In this document: in pieces, positions 52,164-60,704 of the stretch
Layout of the letters: each line of letters opens with the position of its first letter
How positions within the stretch are numbered: position 1 is the first letter of the stretch
From: Psychrobacter sp. Pi2-52
GTDB lineage: Bacteria > Pseudomonadota > Gammaproteobacteria > Pseudomonadales > Moraxellaceae
DNA length: 64,000 nucleotides
NCBI RefSeq assembly: GCF_904846705.1
Contig: NZ_CAJHBS010000010.1
Location: 41,073-105,072, forward strand
Reading direction: 5' to 3'
The notes under the pieces: generated by a model
The model's input: the letters and a program-made list of their open reading frames with translations, nothing else
Database searches by the model: none
Told to the model about the DNA's origin: nothing
Made by a program: the position numbers and the translations under genes

Positions 52164-53549
52164 TTAGTCGCTATTAGCACCGTGTAGCTGCTGCTCTTGC
52201 TCTAGAGCTTTTTTCATTTCTTCATGCCAGTAGCGATGTTGGACGGTATATAGCCCTTCATCTTCAGTCTTAACACCACTCATTAAAGGTTTTAGGTCAA
52301 TAGCGGCAGCGCCTTCATCTGCACCTTGAATCCAGTGCTCGGAGCCTCGGCACATATCATTCCATTCAAGTTTGATACCGTTATAACCTTCTTGGCATGA
52401 GCGGAACTCTTCTAAGTCATCAGGTGTTGCCATACCAGTAACGTTAAAGAAATCTTCATACTGACGGATACGGCGTGCACGTGACTCATCGCTTTCGCCT
52501 TTTGGTGCGATACACCAGATGCTGACTTCAGTTTTGTCAACCGCGATAGGGCGGAGCATGCGAATTTGTGAGCTGAACTGATCCATGATGTAGACGTTTG
52601 GATATAGGCATAAGTTACGTGAGCGTCCAATCATCCAGTCCGCCATTGCTTCACCGTATTTAGCGACATAATCATCGCGATAGGCATAGTTTGGACGGTC
52701 CTGTGGGTTTTCCCACTGTGTCCATAACAGCATGTGTCCGTTTTCAAAAGAGTAGAAACCGCCACCTTGACGTCCCCATTTTCCAGCGTTCATGGCTTTG
52801 ATGTTGTCTTCTTTGACTGCTTCTTGTTCTTTACGACGTGCAGTGGTAGCCGCATAATTCCAATGCACAGCTGATACGTGATAGCCATCAGCACCGTTTT
52901 CAGCTTGCAGTTTCCAGTTACCATCAAAGGTATAGGTTGATGTGCCGCGTAGAACTTCTAGACCTTCTGGCGACTGATTGACAATCATGTCAAGAATTTT
53001 GGTAGAACCACCAAGCCAGTCTTCAATTGACTGAACATCATCATTTAAGCTAGCAAAGATAAAGCCTTTATAATTGGCCATTTTCACTTGTTTTAGGTCG
53101 TGTGAACCTTCTTTATTGAAACATTCTGGGTAGCCGGCGTGTCTTGGGTCTTTAACTTTAAGCAGCTTACCTGAGTTGTTAAAAGTCCAACCGTGAAACG
53201 GGCAAGTGTAAGTGGCTTTATTGCCTTTCTTATGACGGCATAATTGTGCGCCGCGGTGTGAGCATGAATTAATCATGCAGTGCAGCTCGCCTTCTTTATT
53301 GCGGGCAAGAATGACGGGCTGACGACCAATGTATGAGGTGTAATAGTCATTATTATCAGGAACTTGAGACTCATGAGCTAAGTAGACCCAGTTGTTCTCA
53401 AAGATGTACTTCATCTCAAGCTCGAACAGCTCTTCGTTAGTGAAGGCGCTACGATGCAGGCGATAAATCCCTTTTTCACTGTTCTCTTCTAAAAAATCAT
53501 CAATAGTGATGTCTGATCCTTCAGGTACTAGATTGATACGCTCGCTCAT
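52164..53549 (-). CDS. benA: Benzoate 1,2-dioxygenase large (alpha) subunit
   Basis: 461 residues, the length of Acinetobacter BenA. The Rieske centre is Cys96 and His98 (CSHRGAQL) with Cys116 and His119 (CPFHGW). The non-haem iron ligands include His224 and His229 in [15 protein letters not shown], and the catalytic domain keeps [16 protein letters not shown] and [10 protein letters not shown]. It adds O2 to benzoate to give the 1,2-cis-diol carboxylate. Many segments recall ADP1 BenA strongly. A hairpin but no ATAC-N7-GTAT site lies in the 128-nt gap after catA, unlike ADP1 where benA has its own BenM operator. Confidence 0.96.
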   Translation of the reverse strand: MSERINLVPEGSDITIDDFLEENSEKGIYRLHRSAFTNEELFELEMKYIFENNWVYLAHESQVPDNNDYYTSYIGRQPVILARNKEGELHCMINSCSHRGAQLCRHKKGNKATYTCPFHGWTFNNSGKLLKVKDPRHAGYPECFNKEGSHDLKQVKMANYKGFIFASLNDDVQSIEDWLGGSTKILDMIVNQSPEGLEVLRGTSTYTFDGNWKLQAENGADGYHVSAVHWNYAATTARRKEQEAVKEDNIKAMNAGKWGRQGGGFYSFENGHMLLWTQWENPQDRPNYAYRDDYVAKYGEAMADWMIGRSRNLCLYPNVYIMDQFSSQIRMLRPIAVDKTEVSIWCIAPKGESDESRARRIRQYEDFFNVTGMATPDDLEEFRSCQEGYNGIKLEWNDMCRGSEHWIQGADEGAAAIDLKPLMSGVKTEDEGLYTVQHRYWHEEMKKALEQEQQLHGANSD

Positions 53550-53593
53550 GGCTGCCTTCCTTGTATAATGACGGTATAAAATGAGATTAGAAG

Positions 53594-53634
53594 CTTACGT
53601 TTGATACAACAACTGAGGACATATCAAACGTAAG
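53594..53634 (-). other. Hairpin in the catA-benA gap
   Basis: CTTACGTTTGATA (53594-53606) and TATCAAACGTAAG (53622-53634) are perfect 13-bp arms with a 15-nt loop. No T run follows on the minus strand, so it is not a typical terminator. It may protect or process the mRNA between cat and ben parts, or be a protein site. Confidence 0.6.
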
Positions 53635-53677
53635 TCGCTAGTAGTGATTAATTAGTGCTATTTAATATGAGTGCTCG

Positions 53678-54601
53678 TTAACCTTGTGCACGGCGACGTG
53701 CTACTTCGCTGCCTTGTATAGCTTGGTCAATGTCTTTTACTAAATGAAAGTCAAAGTCGATACTTGCGTAAGGCTTATCAAGCTCTTTTTCTTTTAGCTT
53801 GTCCGCATCTTCGACCATCGTTACCTCTGGTACCAAACCTTCGCGGCTTGCAAAAGCAAAGTCATCCCATAGGTACTCATCGCCATCGATGTTAATCTGC
53901 GTGGTCAGTTTGCGATGACCGTCAGCACTGGCAAAGAAATGAATGTGAGCTGGGCGATGACCATGACGTCCTAGCGCGCCCAATACTTTTTGCGTCATTC
54001 CTTCTGGTGGTACCGAGTAACCTAGCGGCACGATGCTGCGGAATGCATAATTTCCGTTTTCATCGGTAATGATGCTACGACGTAAGTTGAAATGAGACTG
54101 TGATTCATCAAAGAAAGAGTAGTTACCTAAGCTGTTGGCATGCCACACTTCAACTTTGGCATTTGGAAGAGGTTTTCCGTCTTCACCATAAACAGTGCCT
54201 TGCATAAATAGCACGGTACCATTGTCAAGGTCAGTGCCGTCATCTAGACGCGCAAAGCCTTTTTCTTCTGGCGCACCAGCGACATAGAGTGGACCTTCAA
54301 TAGTACGTACAGTCCCGCCATCAAGACCTGCTGCTTTTAAATCTTCTTCAATCATTAAATCCATGAAGTGATCAAAACCAAGACCTGGTGATAACAAACC
54401 GGCTTCTTTGCCTAAATCACCAATGAACTCAACCCCAGACCAATACTCATCGGCGGTTATTTTTAAGTCATTAATGGTTTGCATGAGGTCGGTTACGATA
54501 CGTAAGACAATGGCTTGTATACGTGGGTTAACTTGTTCAGGAAAGTCAATTTTACCTTTGATGAACTGATTGGCTAATGCTTCAATTTGGCTGCGTTCCA
54601 T
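53678..54601 (-). CDS. catA: Catechol 1,2-dioxygenase
   Basis: 307 residues, intradiol family. The N-terminal helical linker domain contains WSGVEFIGDLGKEAGLLSPG. The Fe(III) ligands lie in NSLGNYSFFD (Tyr), PLGYSVPPEG (Tyr) and RHGHRPAHIHFF (two His). EGPLYVAGAP is the family entry motif. It cleaves catechol to cis,cis-muconate. AAGGAGAG precedes the ATG closely. Placement of catA between catC and benA makes one continuous benzoate-to-muconolactone block. Confidence 0.95.
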   Translation of the reverse strand: MERSQIEALANQFIKGKIDFPEQVNPRIQAIVLRIVTDLMQTINDLKITADEYWSGVEFIGDLGKEAGLLSPGLGFDHFMDLMIEEDLKAAGLDGGTVRTIEGPLYVAGAPEEKGFARLDDGTDLDNGTVLFMQGTVYGEDGKPLPNAKVEVWHANSLGNYSFFDESQSHFNLRRSIITDENGNYAFRSIVPLGYSVPPEGMTQKVLGALGRHGHRPAHIHFFASADGHRKLTTQINIDGDEYLWDDFAFASREGLVPEVTMVEDADKLKEKELDKPYASIDFDFHLVKDIDQAIQGSEVARRRAQG

Positions 54602-54700
54602 GTCTCTCTCCTTGTTGAGGACTATTTAAAAGGTAGTTATAACGAGTACTCTTACTCAAATTTTATTCATTCACTGCTTATTTTTGGCAACAGGTGCCCG

Positions 54701-54719
54701 TTGGTCTGGTATAGACCAA
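54701..54719 (-). other. Small perfect hairpin between catC and catA
   Basis: TTGGTCT and AGACCAA are 7-bp arms around GGTAT. It lies 100 nt before the catA start in a 202-nt gap that has no gene. It could be an mRNA-processing or pausing element. No T run follows on the coding strand. Confidence 0.4.
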
Positions 54720-54803
54720 TAATTATTAAAAAATGGGTTAAGGCGCTATTATTTGATTAGCATCAAAAGTAATAATGAAATCTAGTAATAGCGTTATGAG
54801 GCA

Positions 54804-55094
54804 CTAACTATCATCATCGCGAATAGAAGAAGGATGACGAAGTAGAGGGGTGACCTCGACTTTCATATAAGGGTAAAGTGGTAGCGACATCATAATGTCG
54901 TGTAGTTCTTCATTACTTTCGACATCGAAAATACTAAAGTTAGAATACTCTCCTGCTAAGCGCCAAATATGACGCCACTTACCTTGTTCCTGCAGTTTGT
55001 GTGATAGCGCTTTTTCAGCTTGCTTAAGCTCATTAACTTGATCAGCATTCATATCTGTCGGTAACAACACATCCATTCTGACGTGATATAACAT
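54804..55094 (-). CDS. catC: Muconolactone delta-isomerase
   Basis: 96 residues, the usual size. MLYHVRMDVLLP at the N-terminus, AEKALSHKLQEQGKWRHIWR, and GEYSNFSIFDVESNEELHD with LPLYPYMKVEVTPL are the signature of this small ferredoxin-like fold. It isomerises muconolactone to 3-oxoadipate enol-lactone. It follows catB by 89 nt. AAGGAC precedes the ATG. Confidence 0.96.
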   Translation of the reverse strand: MLYHVRMDVLLPTDMNADQVNELKQAEKALSHKLQEQGKWRHIWRLAGEYSNFSIFDVESNEELHDIMMSLPLYPYMKVEVTPLLRHPSSIRDDDS

Positions 55095-55183
55095 AATTAT
55101 GTCCTTATATTTTATGGTTAGTCATATGGCTGATATTTGATCTACATCAGCATTTATTTTACGGAGCTTTTGGCAGAGCACTA

Positions 55184-56356
55184 TCAAGCCCCAGCGTGAG
55201 AGTCGCTTACGTAAGTTCCTAACGACATGGGATTTGAGGATGATAAATTTGCTTGTCTGGCATAGTGATATACTTTGTCGCTATCTACCTCGATACCTAG
55301 GCCAGCACCAGTTGGAATAGTCAAACCAAAATTTTGATAATCAAGCGGTTGAACTAAAATATTCTCTGTTAATAGCAACGGGCCAAACAGCTCCGTGTCA
55401 AAGTTCAAGCTAGGATAAGTAGAAAACACATGCGCTGATGCAGCAGTACCAATGGGTCCTTCTAGCATCGTCCCGCCATAAAGCTCGATACCTGCTAGAT
55501 GTGCCATTTGTCCGATAAGGCAGGCAGCTTTTAATCCACCAGCTTGATTGATTTTTACAGCAAAGACATCAGCACAATGATCCGCTGCCAATTGGAACGC
55601 ATTATGTGGATCTTGCACGACTTCGTCAGCCATAATAGCCACGTCAAAGTGCTCAGTTAAACGCTTCAGCGCTGATTTATTACGCATTGATACTGGTTGC
55701 TCGATTAAATCAACACTGCCATTCTGTAATAAATTTATACCTTTCATAGCTTCAAGCTCTGTCCATGCTTGATTGACATCAACGGTGATGCGGCAATCAG
55801 GTAAGGCTTGTTTAATAGCTAACACATGGGCGACATCATCAAGGATAGGGTTGCTGCCTATTTTTAATTTAAAAATCCGATGCTTTCTCTGTTCAATCAT
55901 TTGATGAGCTTCAGCGATATCGGTATCAGTATTTCCACTAGCAAGCGTCCATGCCACTTCGATACGATCACGGACGCGACCACCGATGAGCTCGCTGATA
56001 GGTAGATTGAGTCTTTTGCCTTCGATGTCGAGTAGAGCAGTTTCAATCGCGCATTTTGCAAAACGATTGCCGCTGATGTGGGTATTCAATAGCTGCATTG
56101 CTTTTGCTGTGCTTGTAGGCTTTTCCTTCATCAAGAGAGGGGTAAAGTAAGTATCGATATTAGTTTTGATACTATGAGGACTTTCTTCAGCATAACTTAA
56201 GCCGCCAATCGTCGTTGCTTCGCCCCAACCTTCGTAGCCATCTTCGGTTTGGATATGCACCAGAACCAATACTTGTTCATTCATCACAGTACAAGCCAGT
56301 TTGTGCGCTCGAATAGTAGGTATTGGTACTAGTAAAGTATTAATTGAACGAATCAT
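55184..56356 (-). CDS. catB: Muconate cycloisomerase
   Basis: 390 residues, enolase superfamily. The capping domain has EDGYEGWGEATTIGGLSY. The barrel has the catalytic lysine pair in FKLKIGSNP, metal ligands in TVDVNQAW (Asp), LIEQPV (Glu) and IMADEVV (Asp), and the second-side lysine in AVKINQAGG. It converts cis,cis-muconate to muconolactone. It is the first gene of the long minus-strand operon and divergent from the LysR regulator; the ATAC-N7-GTAT site lies 104 bp upstream. Confidence 0.95.
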   Translation of the reverse strand: MIRSINTLLVPIPTIRAHKLACTVMNEQVLVLVHIQTEDGYEGWGEATTIGGLSYAEESPHSIKTNIDTYFTPLLMKEKPTSTAKAMQLLNTHISGNRFAKCAIETALLDIEGKRLNLPISELIGGRVRDRIEVAWTLASGNTDTDIAEAHQMIEQRKHRIFKLKIGSNPILDDVAHVLAIKQALPDCRITVDVNQAWTELEAMKGINLLQNGSVDLIEQPVSMRNKSALKRLTEHFDVAIMADEVVQDPHNAFQLAADHCADVFAVKINQAGGLKAACLIGQMAHLAGIELYGGTMLEGPIGTAASAHVFSTYPSLNFDTELFGPLLLTENILVQPLDYQNFGLTIPTGAGLGIEVDSDKVYHYARQANLSSSNPMSLGTYVSDSHAGA

Positions 56357-56452
56357 ATCTATCCTTAGTATAAAATTTTGGCTTCCTTATGCTTAATAAG
56401 AACTATAGGTGTTAAATATCGACATGTCTAAGACCTATTTAGTCTTGTTTTA

Positions 56453-56467
56453 ATACTTTTTAGGTAT
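56453..56467. promoter_or_regulatory. ATAC-N7-GTAT operator between catB and catM
   Basis: ATAC-TTTTTAG-GTAT is a perfect BenM/CatM-type dyad. It is centred 104 bp before the catB start and 141 bp before the regulator start. An imperfect second candidate with ATAC and ACAT halves occurs within 30 bp toward the regulator. The spacing to catB matches that of the benK copy. Confidence 0.82.
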
Positions 56468-56600
56468 TTTGTCGGAAGGTAGGTGGTATGTTATGTTCTT
56501 TAGGTATGGAAATTTTGTATATGAAGTAGGTGATAGATAAAAGGGAAGAAATTAGAACGACTTAGGATAGAAACAATAGGAAGTCAATCAAGGAAGAATA

Positions 56601-57518
56601 ATGGAACTCAGGCATTTACGCTATTTCATAGCCGTGGCAGAAGAAAAAAGCTTCAATAAAGCAGCTGCTCGTTTATACATCTCGCAGCCACCACTTAGCC
56701 GGCAGATAAAACAATTGGAAGAAGAGATTGGCGTTACGCTCATCGATAGGGAGAACCGTCCCTTGAAACTCACTGAGGCTGGCGAGTTTTTTTATGATCA
56801 TGCGATACAAATTTTAAAAAAATCAGACGACCTGCGTACTATGACTATTCGTAAGGGGAATTTTGATAATTCACTCTCAATAGGTTTTGTATCATCTATA
56901 TTGTATGGCATATTGCCGAGAGTAATATCCCGTTTCAGAGAAGTTCATCCGAATATCGAGGTTAAATTGTATGAGCTAAACTCTTGGCAACAAACGCAAG
57001 CATTGACAGAAGGGAAGATAGATATAGGTTTTGGCAGGTTGTTATTTGAAGATGCTTCCATTAGGCGAATGGTACTTAGAGAGGAAGATTTAGTAGTTGC
57101 TGTTCCTATCGAACACCCGTTATCAAAAGAAAAACGCGACAGTTTAAGCTTGATCGATTTAACAAATGAAAATCTCTTACTTTATCCAACAGCACCGAGG
57201 CCGAGTTTCATTGATTACGTATTAGAACTATTTGAAAATCGTAATTTGAAAGCGAATTATTTCATGGAAGTACGTGAATTGCATATTGCCCTAGGGTTAG
57301 TAGCAGCAGGAGAAGGGTTGACTATCGTACCGAAGACACTTGAGCATTTACGTCATCAAGAGATAACCTATATACCATTTGAAGAAGGGATATTGACTTC
57401 GCCAATCGTGATGAGTGTCAGGCATTTCGATAAGTCTGAATTACTGGAAACGTTATTAGATGTTACTTATCAAATTTATGATGAAGAAGGCTTCATATAT
57501 AAGCGTGAAAAAATTTGA
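56601..57518 (+). CDS. catM: LysR-type activator of the cat-ben genes (CatM/BenM)
   Basis: 305 residues with AAGGAAG 7 nt before the ATG. MELRHLRYFIAVAEEKSFNKAAARLYISQPPLSRQIKQLEE is the LysR winged helix (given here in two parts: MELRHLRYFIAVAEEKSF and ARLYISQPPLSRQIKQ), almost the wording of CatM and BenM. The C-terminal effector domain includes SIGFVSSILYGILPRVI and IDIGFGRLLFED. In ADP1 both proteins respond to cis,cis-muconate, BenM also to benzoate. Only one such gene is seen here, so it may cover both functions. Confidence 0.9.
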   Translation: MELRHLRYFIAVAEEKSFNKAAARLYISQPPLSRQIKQLEEEIGVTLIDRENRPLKLTEAGEFFYDHAIQILKKSDDLRTMTIRKGNFDNSLSIGFVSSILYGILPRVISRFREVHPNIEVKLYELNSWQQTQALTEGKIDIGFGRLLFEDASIRRMVLREEDLVVAVPIEHPLSKEKRDSLSLIDLTNENLLLYPTAPRPSFIDYVLELFENRNLKANYFMEVRELHIALGLVAAGEGLTIVPKTLEHLRHQEITYIPFEEGILTSPIVMSVRHFDKSELLETLLDVTYQIYDEEGFIYKREKI

Positions 57519-57650
57519 TCAAGTATAAGTTTTAAGGGCTTTACTTATTTAAGGCAAAAGTAATAGGCATACTAACATCGTCAATTTTTCTATAAAAATC
57601 GCTAATAATGCTAAAGTAGCAATCAAAAGTTCACATTAACTAAGGTTGCT

Positions 57651-58308
57651 ATGTCTAATATAGAGTCCAATACAGAAAAACCAATACTTAAACAGAGTAT
57701 CGCACTGTCAGAGAATAGCAAATATACATTTGATGATATAAGCACAGCGCAATCTGCTTTCTTAATACTACCAGTCGTTATACAAACTGCACTAGAGCAA
57801 GCTAAACGAGTCGTGCTAATTGCAAATAATCCTGCTGTCACCACGGCTCAGCTTGAGATGTTGTTACAGCCCGATGATGTCTTGGTGTTATTTAATCACT
57901 TTATTCACGCTGAATCAGTTTCCAACATTGGCTGATGACCCAAGCCCTAATGACGATCCTATCACTGCTCAGCGCATCTTAGATATTCCTTCGAGCATGC
58001 AAAAACTATTATCAAGCCCTACCTATCACAGTGTGCTATCAGAGCATCATAAAGTCGTTGCTGACTATCCATGCTTTACCGAGATTCATTCGTCAGCACC
58101 CTCATCAGGTTTTCTGTTATATCGGCTGATGCTGGTAGCTCGAGCATACTTACACCATATTCAAAAGACAAAACTACCATTAGAGATATTAATGATCGGC
58201 TTCAATGACAATGATAAAACTGCTCACTTTTGGCATGGTCATAATTGGGATTTTGAACGTCAGGAAATGAGTCGACTACCTAAAGGAGTGACTATTCATC
58301 GATACTAG
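57651..58308 (+). pseudogene. Frameshifted gene, possibly sialyltransferase/LPS-glycosyltransferase-like
   Basis: Two overlapping frames make one protein-like sequence. The first, from the ATG at 57651, runs 94 residues to a stop at 57933 and includes KRVVLIANNPAVTT and DDVLVLFNHFIHAE. The second, one frame over from about 57905, continues with FPTLADDPSPNDDP, SSAPSSGFLLYRLML, and IGFNDND...HGHNWDFERQEM before a stop at 58306. The PSSGF and GF...HNWDFER patterns recall glycosyltransferase family 29-like enzymes, with low certainty. The join near 57905-57925 looks like a frameshift, perhaps with an internal deletion, because the total is short. It borders a glycosyltransferase cluster. Confidence 0.6.
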
Positions 58309-58345
58309 AATATTGATTAGCTCAGTTTTCGTTAGCTAAAAGTAG

Positions 58346-59341
58346 TTAAACATAAGGAGCGTCTGGACAATGAGAAAGCTCCACCTCTTTGTCATTAGGC
58401 TCTCGTTGTATGGCTATCGGTAACGACTGTTCCTCTGTCCAATCAATCAGTTCCATATCGGAAAATTGGGACAGCCATCCTGCCATGGGCCAACAGTGCC
58501 ATTTTTGATAGAAGCGATTGGCATTGACAATGATACTGTCCAGATGATTAAGAGGTGGCCGGTAGACACTGTGCTGCTGATGATAAGCGATATCAGCAGT
58601 AAGGTAAAAATTGATACCTAATCGACGTGCTGTAAAGGCAAAATCGGTATCTTCTGCACCATAACCTGTATATTGGGTGTCAAAACCGCCAATTTTATCA
58701 AAAGTCTGTCGCTTGATAGCGAAGCATAGGCTCCAAAATGCACCATAATCATCAGTTTGTTTGATAGCGGTTTGTTCTGTTTCAGTAGGATATGAGTCAG
58801 CTTCATCAAAATTGTAACGATAAGGGTTATAGACAGACAGCTCGTCTAAAATAGAGACAGGCAGATGGTTGATTTTTAATTGTGTACTTTCTTCTACTGA
58901 TAATGGTCGAGTTAGATAGCGTGGTTGACCCATCAAAAGCGCATTAAGATATTGCAGAAGCTTCTTATACATTTGCTCAATAAACGTAGGCGCTACGATA
59001 CAATCAACATCCAAAAAAATCAGCATATCGTGAGTTGCCTGCAGTGCCCCAAGATTACGGTTATGTCCGATATCAAACTCTATAATTGTAGTATCGTCAC
59101 CATCATTCACAGCTGATTTAACCGTAGTCGGTAACTTCACAATATTTAATGAAAATTCAGCTAACCGATTGGGATCAGCGTCGTCGTTGACGATAATGAC
59201 TTCGGCTGGCTTTACACTACTACTTTCTAGACTACTGAGTAGGTTGTAGAGATGACGATTACGACCATAGCAAGTCGTAATGACGGTCATCGATACAGTA
59301 TCAGAAGTCGTACTAGCATTACTCGTTGGCTGAATGGTCAT
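58346..59341 (-). CDS. Glycosyltransferase family 2 (GT-A)
   Basis: 331 residues. SMTVITTCYGRNRHLYNLLSS opens the nucleotide-sugar domain, VIIVNDDADPNRL follows, LIFLDVDCIV holds the DxD metal motif, and GGFDTQYTGYGAEDTDFAFTARR contains the acceptor-side acidic residues typical of galactosyltransferase-like C-domains. No membrane segment is seen. It probably adds a sugar to a cell-surface glycan. The ribosome site GAGG is somewhat distant. It lies downstream of the two other glycosyltransferase genes on the same strand. Confidence 0.85.
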   Translation of the reverse strand: MTIQPTSNASTTSDTVSMTVITTCYGRNRHLYNLLSSLESSSVKPAEVIIVNDDADPNRLAEFSLNIVKLPTTVKSAVNDGDDTTIIEFDIGHNRNLGALQATHDMLIFLDVDCIVAPTFIEQMYKKLLQYLNALLMGQPRYLTRPLSVEESTQLKINHLPVSILDELSVYNPYRYNFDEADSYPTETEQTAIKQTDDYGAFWSLCFAIKRQTFDKIGGFDTQYTGYGAEDTDFAFTARRLGINFYLTADIAYHQQHSVYRPPLNHLDSIIVNANRFYQKWHCWPMAGWLSQFSDMELIDWTEEQSLPIAIQREPNDKEVELSHCPDAPYV

Positions 59342-59402
59342 CGCTTGTCTTTACCTCGCTATCAGGTTGCCTGTTACTTTTAATAAATCAGTATTTAATA
59401 AG

Positions 59403-60704
59403 TCAGAATTCAATTGTTGATTCGGGTGCTAAGTTGAGACGAGGAAGCAACCATTTTTCGAACCAAAGCTTAGTTGTAGGATAATCAGTGATACTATGCA
59501 TAAACGCTTGAGCAGCTATTGGCGTAACTGCGTTGATTTCCTCAATGCTATCTTCCTCACTGTTATTTTTTTCAATGCTATCAACCGATGTAGTGGGGTG
59601 TTGTTTGCTTTGGCCATGAATTATTTGGGCAATAAATTCAGGTTGACCATCATTGACACTCATTAAGGTTTTAAACTGCTGCCAATTTAGCGCTTTGTTT
59701 TGAGTGACTAACGCTTCAGCCATGACGGCCTGTTCATTATGTGGCCTGTCATCAGGCACTACTATGAGCGGCGTATCGTAATGATACGCTTGCGCGACAG
59801 CATTTAGGCCACAGGCCATCATCAGATAATCGCTATGACAAATAAATGGTGTGACATCATCTACCTCAGCTGAGATATCGACATAACATCGTTTTTCATC
59901 GTCTATAGGCCCGAGAGAGACAATTAATGTATCGGGTAGCAGTGAGCGCAACTCCGGTAGTTTTTCGTCAATCGCTTTGTGTCCACCATAGCCTTTGATA
60001 ACGGTAATAATAGGTATTGTAGCTCCGGACTTGTCTGTTAATTGAGTTTCGATAGCTGGTAGGTTTGTAGATTTAAGATCAGAATTTTCATTATCCACGC
60101 TTAATTTTGCCAAGATATCTATAAAGCTCTCATAAGTGTATGACTCAGTTTTTTGAGAGTAGATAAAATCAAGATAGAGCGTTTTACCGCAGACCCATTC
60201 GGATGTCTGGGCAGACTCTAACGCTTTAGGATAAGGTGCTAATAAGGCAAGCGCACCAGCAAATACACCCAAATGTGGCGCATCATCGCGAATACCAGGA
60301 AGCCTAACGTAAAGGTAAGGAATACTTGCCGCACGGCAGAGCATGGCCACCTCGACGCTGACATCGATAATCATCAGATCAATATTACCTAGAAAGATAG
60401 TGTCTAATATTTGGTGACTGCGTTTTTGAATGTCACTATTGCCTACGGGCGAGTAGTGTAGGCTGGCTGGTTGCCAGTACTGTCCTGCACGACCTGCTAA
60501 TATGTCGTCGGGTCGTTCATCTTCTGCATTCAAACGTACAATTTGTTGTTCATCAATAGCGGTAAAACGATAGCTATTTATATCTAAGCTCGTAAATACC
60601 GTTAATTGCGCTCTTGCATCATTAGGCAGCAATGCAGCCAGTTTGTCTGCCTGTCGGCAATGTCCTGAGCCGTGATGATGCGCATAATATCCGATACGCA
60701 TCAT
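59403..60704 (-). CDS. GT-B glycosyltransferase, MurG/MGT-like
   Basis: 433 residues starting MMRIGYYAHHHGSGHCRQA, the glycine-rich loop after the first strand of a GT-B fold. The C-terminal half has VIKGYGGHKAIDEKLPEL, TLIVSLGPIDDE, and ACGLNAVAQAYHYDTPLIVVPDDRPHNEQ (in parts), matching the donor-binding region of MurG-type enzymes with the late Glu/Gln-rich contact. Its ATG overlaps the stop of the upstream GT4 by one base (TAATG), indicating translational coupling. The donor and acceptor are unknown. An acidic, Glu/Asn/Ser-rich insertion lies near residues 365-390. Confidence 0.8.
   Translation of the reverse strand: MMRIGYYAHHHGSGHCRQADKLAALLPNDARAQLTVFTSLDINSYRFTAIDEQQIVRLNAEDERPDDILAGRAGQYWQPASLHYSPVGNSDIQKRSHQILDTIFLGNIDLMIIDVSVEVAMLCRAASIPYLYVRLPGIRDDAPHLGVFAGALALLAPYPKALESAQTSEWVCGKTLYLDFIYSQKTESYTYESFIDILAKLSVDNENSDLKSTNLPAIETQLTDKSGATIPIITVIKGYGGHKAIDEKLPELRSLLPDTLIVSLGPIDDEKRCYVDISAEVDDVTPFICHSDYLMMACGLNAVAQAYHYDTPLIVVPDDRPHNEQAVMAEALVTQNKALNWQQFKTLMSVNDGQPEFIAQIIHGQSKQHPTTSVDSIEKNNSEEDSIEEINAVTPIAAQAFMHSITDYPTTKLWFEKWLLPRLNLAPESTIEF

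Noticed and set aside
50522..53549. Anthranilate dioxygenase (antABC) as an alternative to benABC
   Set aside because: The BenD-type dehydrogenase and BenE carrier follow directly, and the alpha subunit wording and length match BenA; anthranilate dioxygenase needs no diol dehydrogenase.
57820..57905. First part of the second frame of the broken gene read from its own ATG
   Set aside because: This segment overlaps the first frame, which is the protein-like one here; the second frame becomes protein-like only after about 57905, so its ATG is not a real start.
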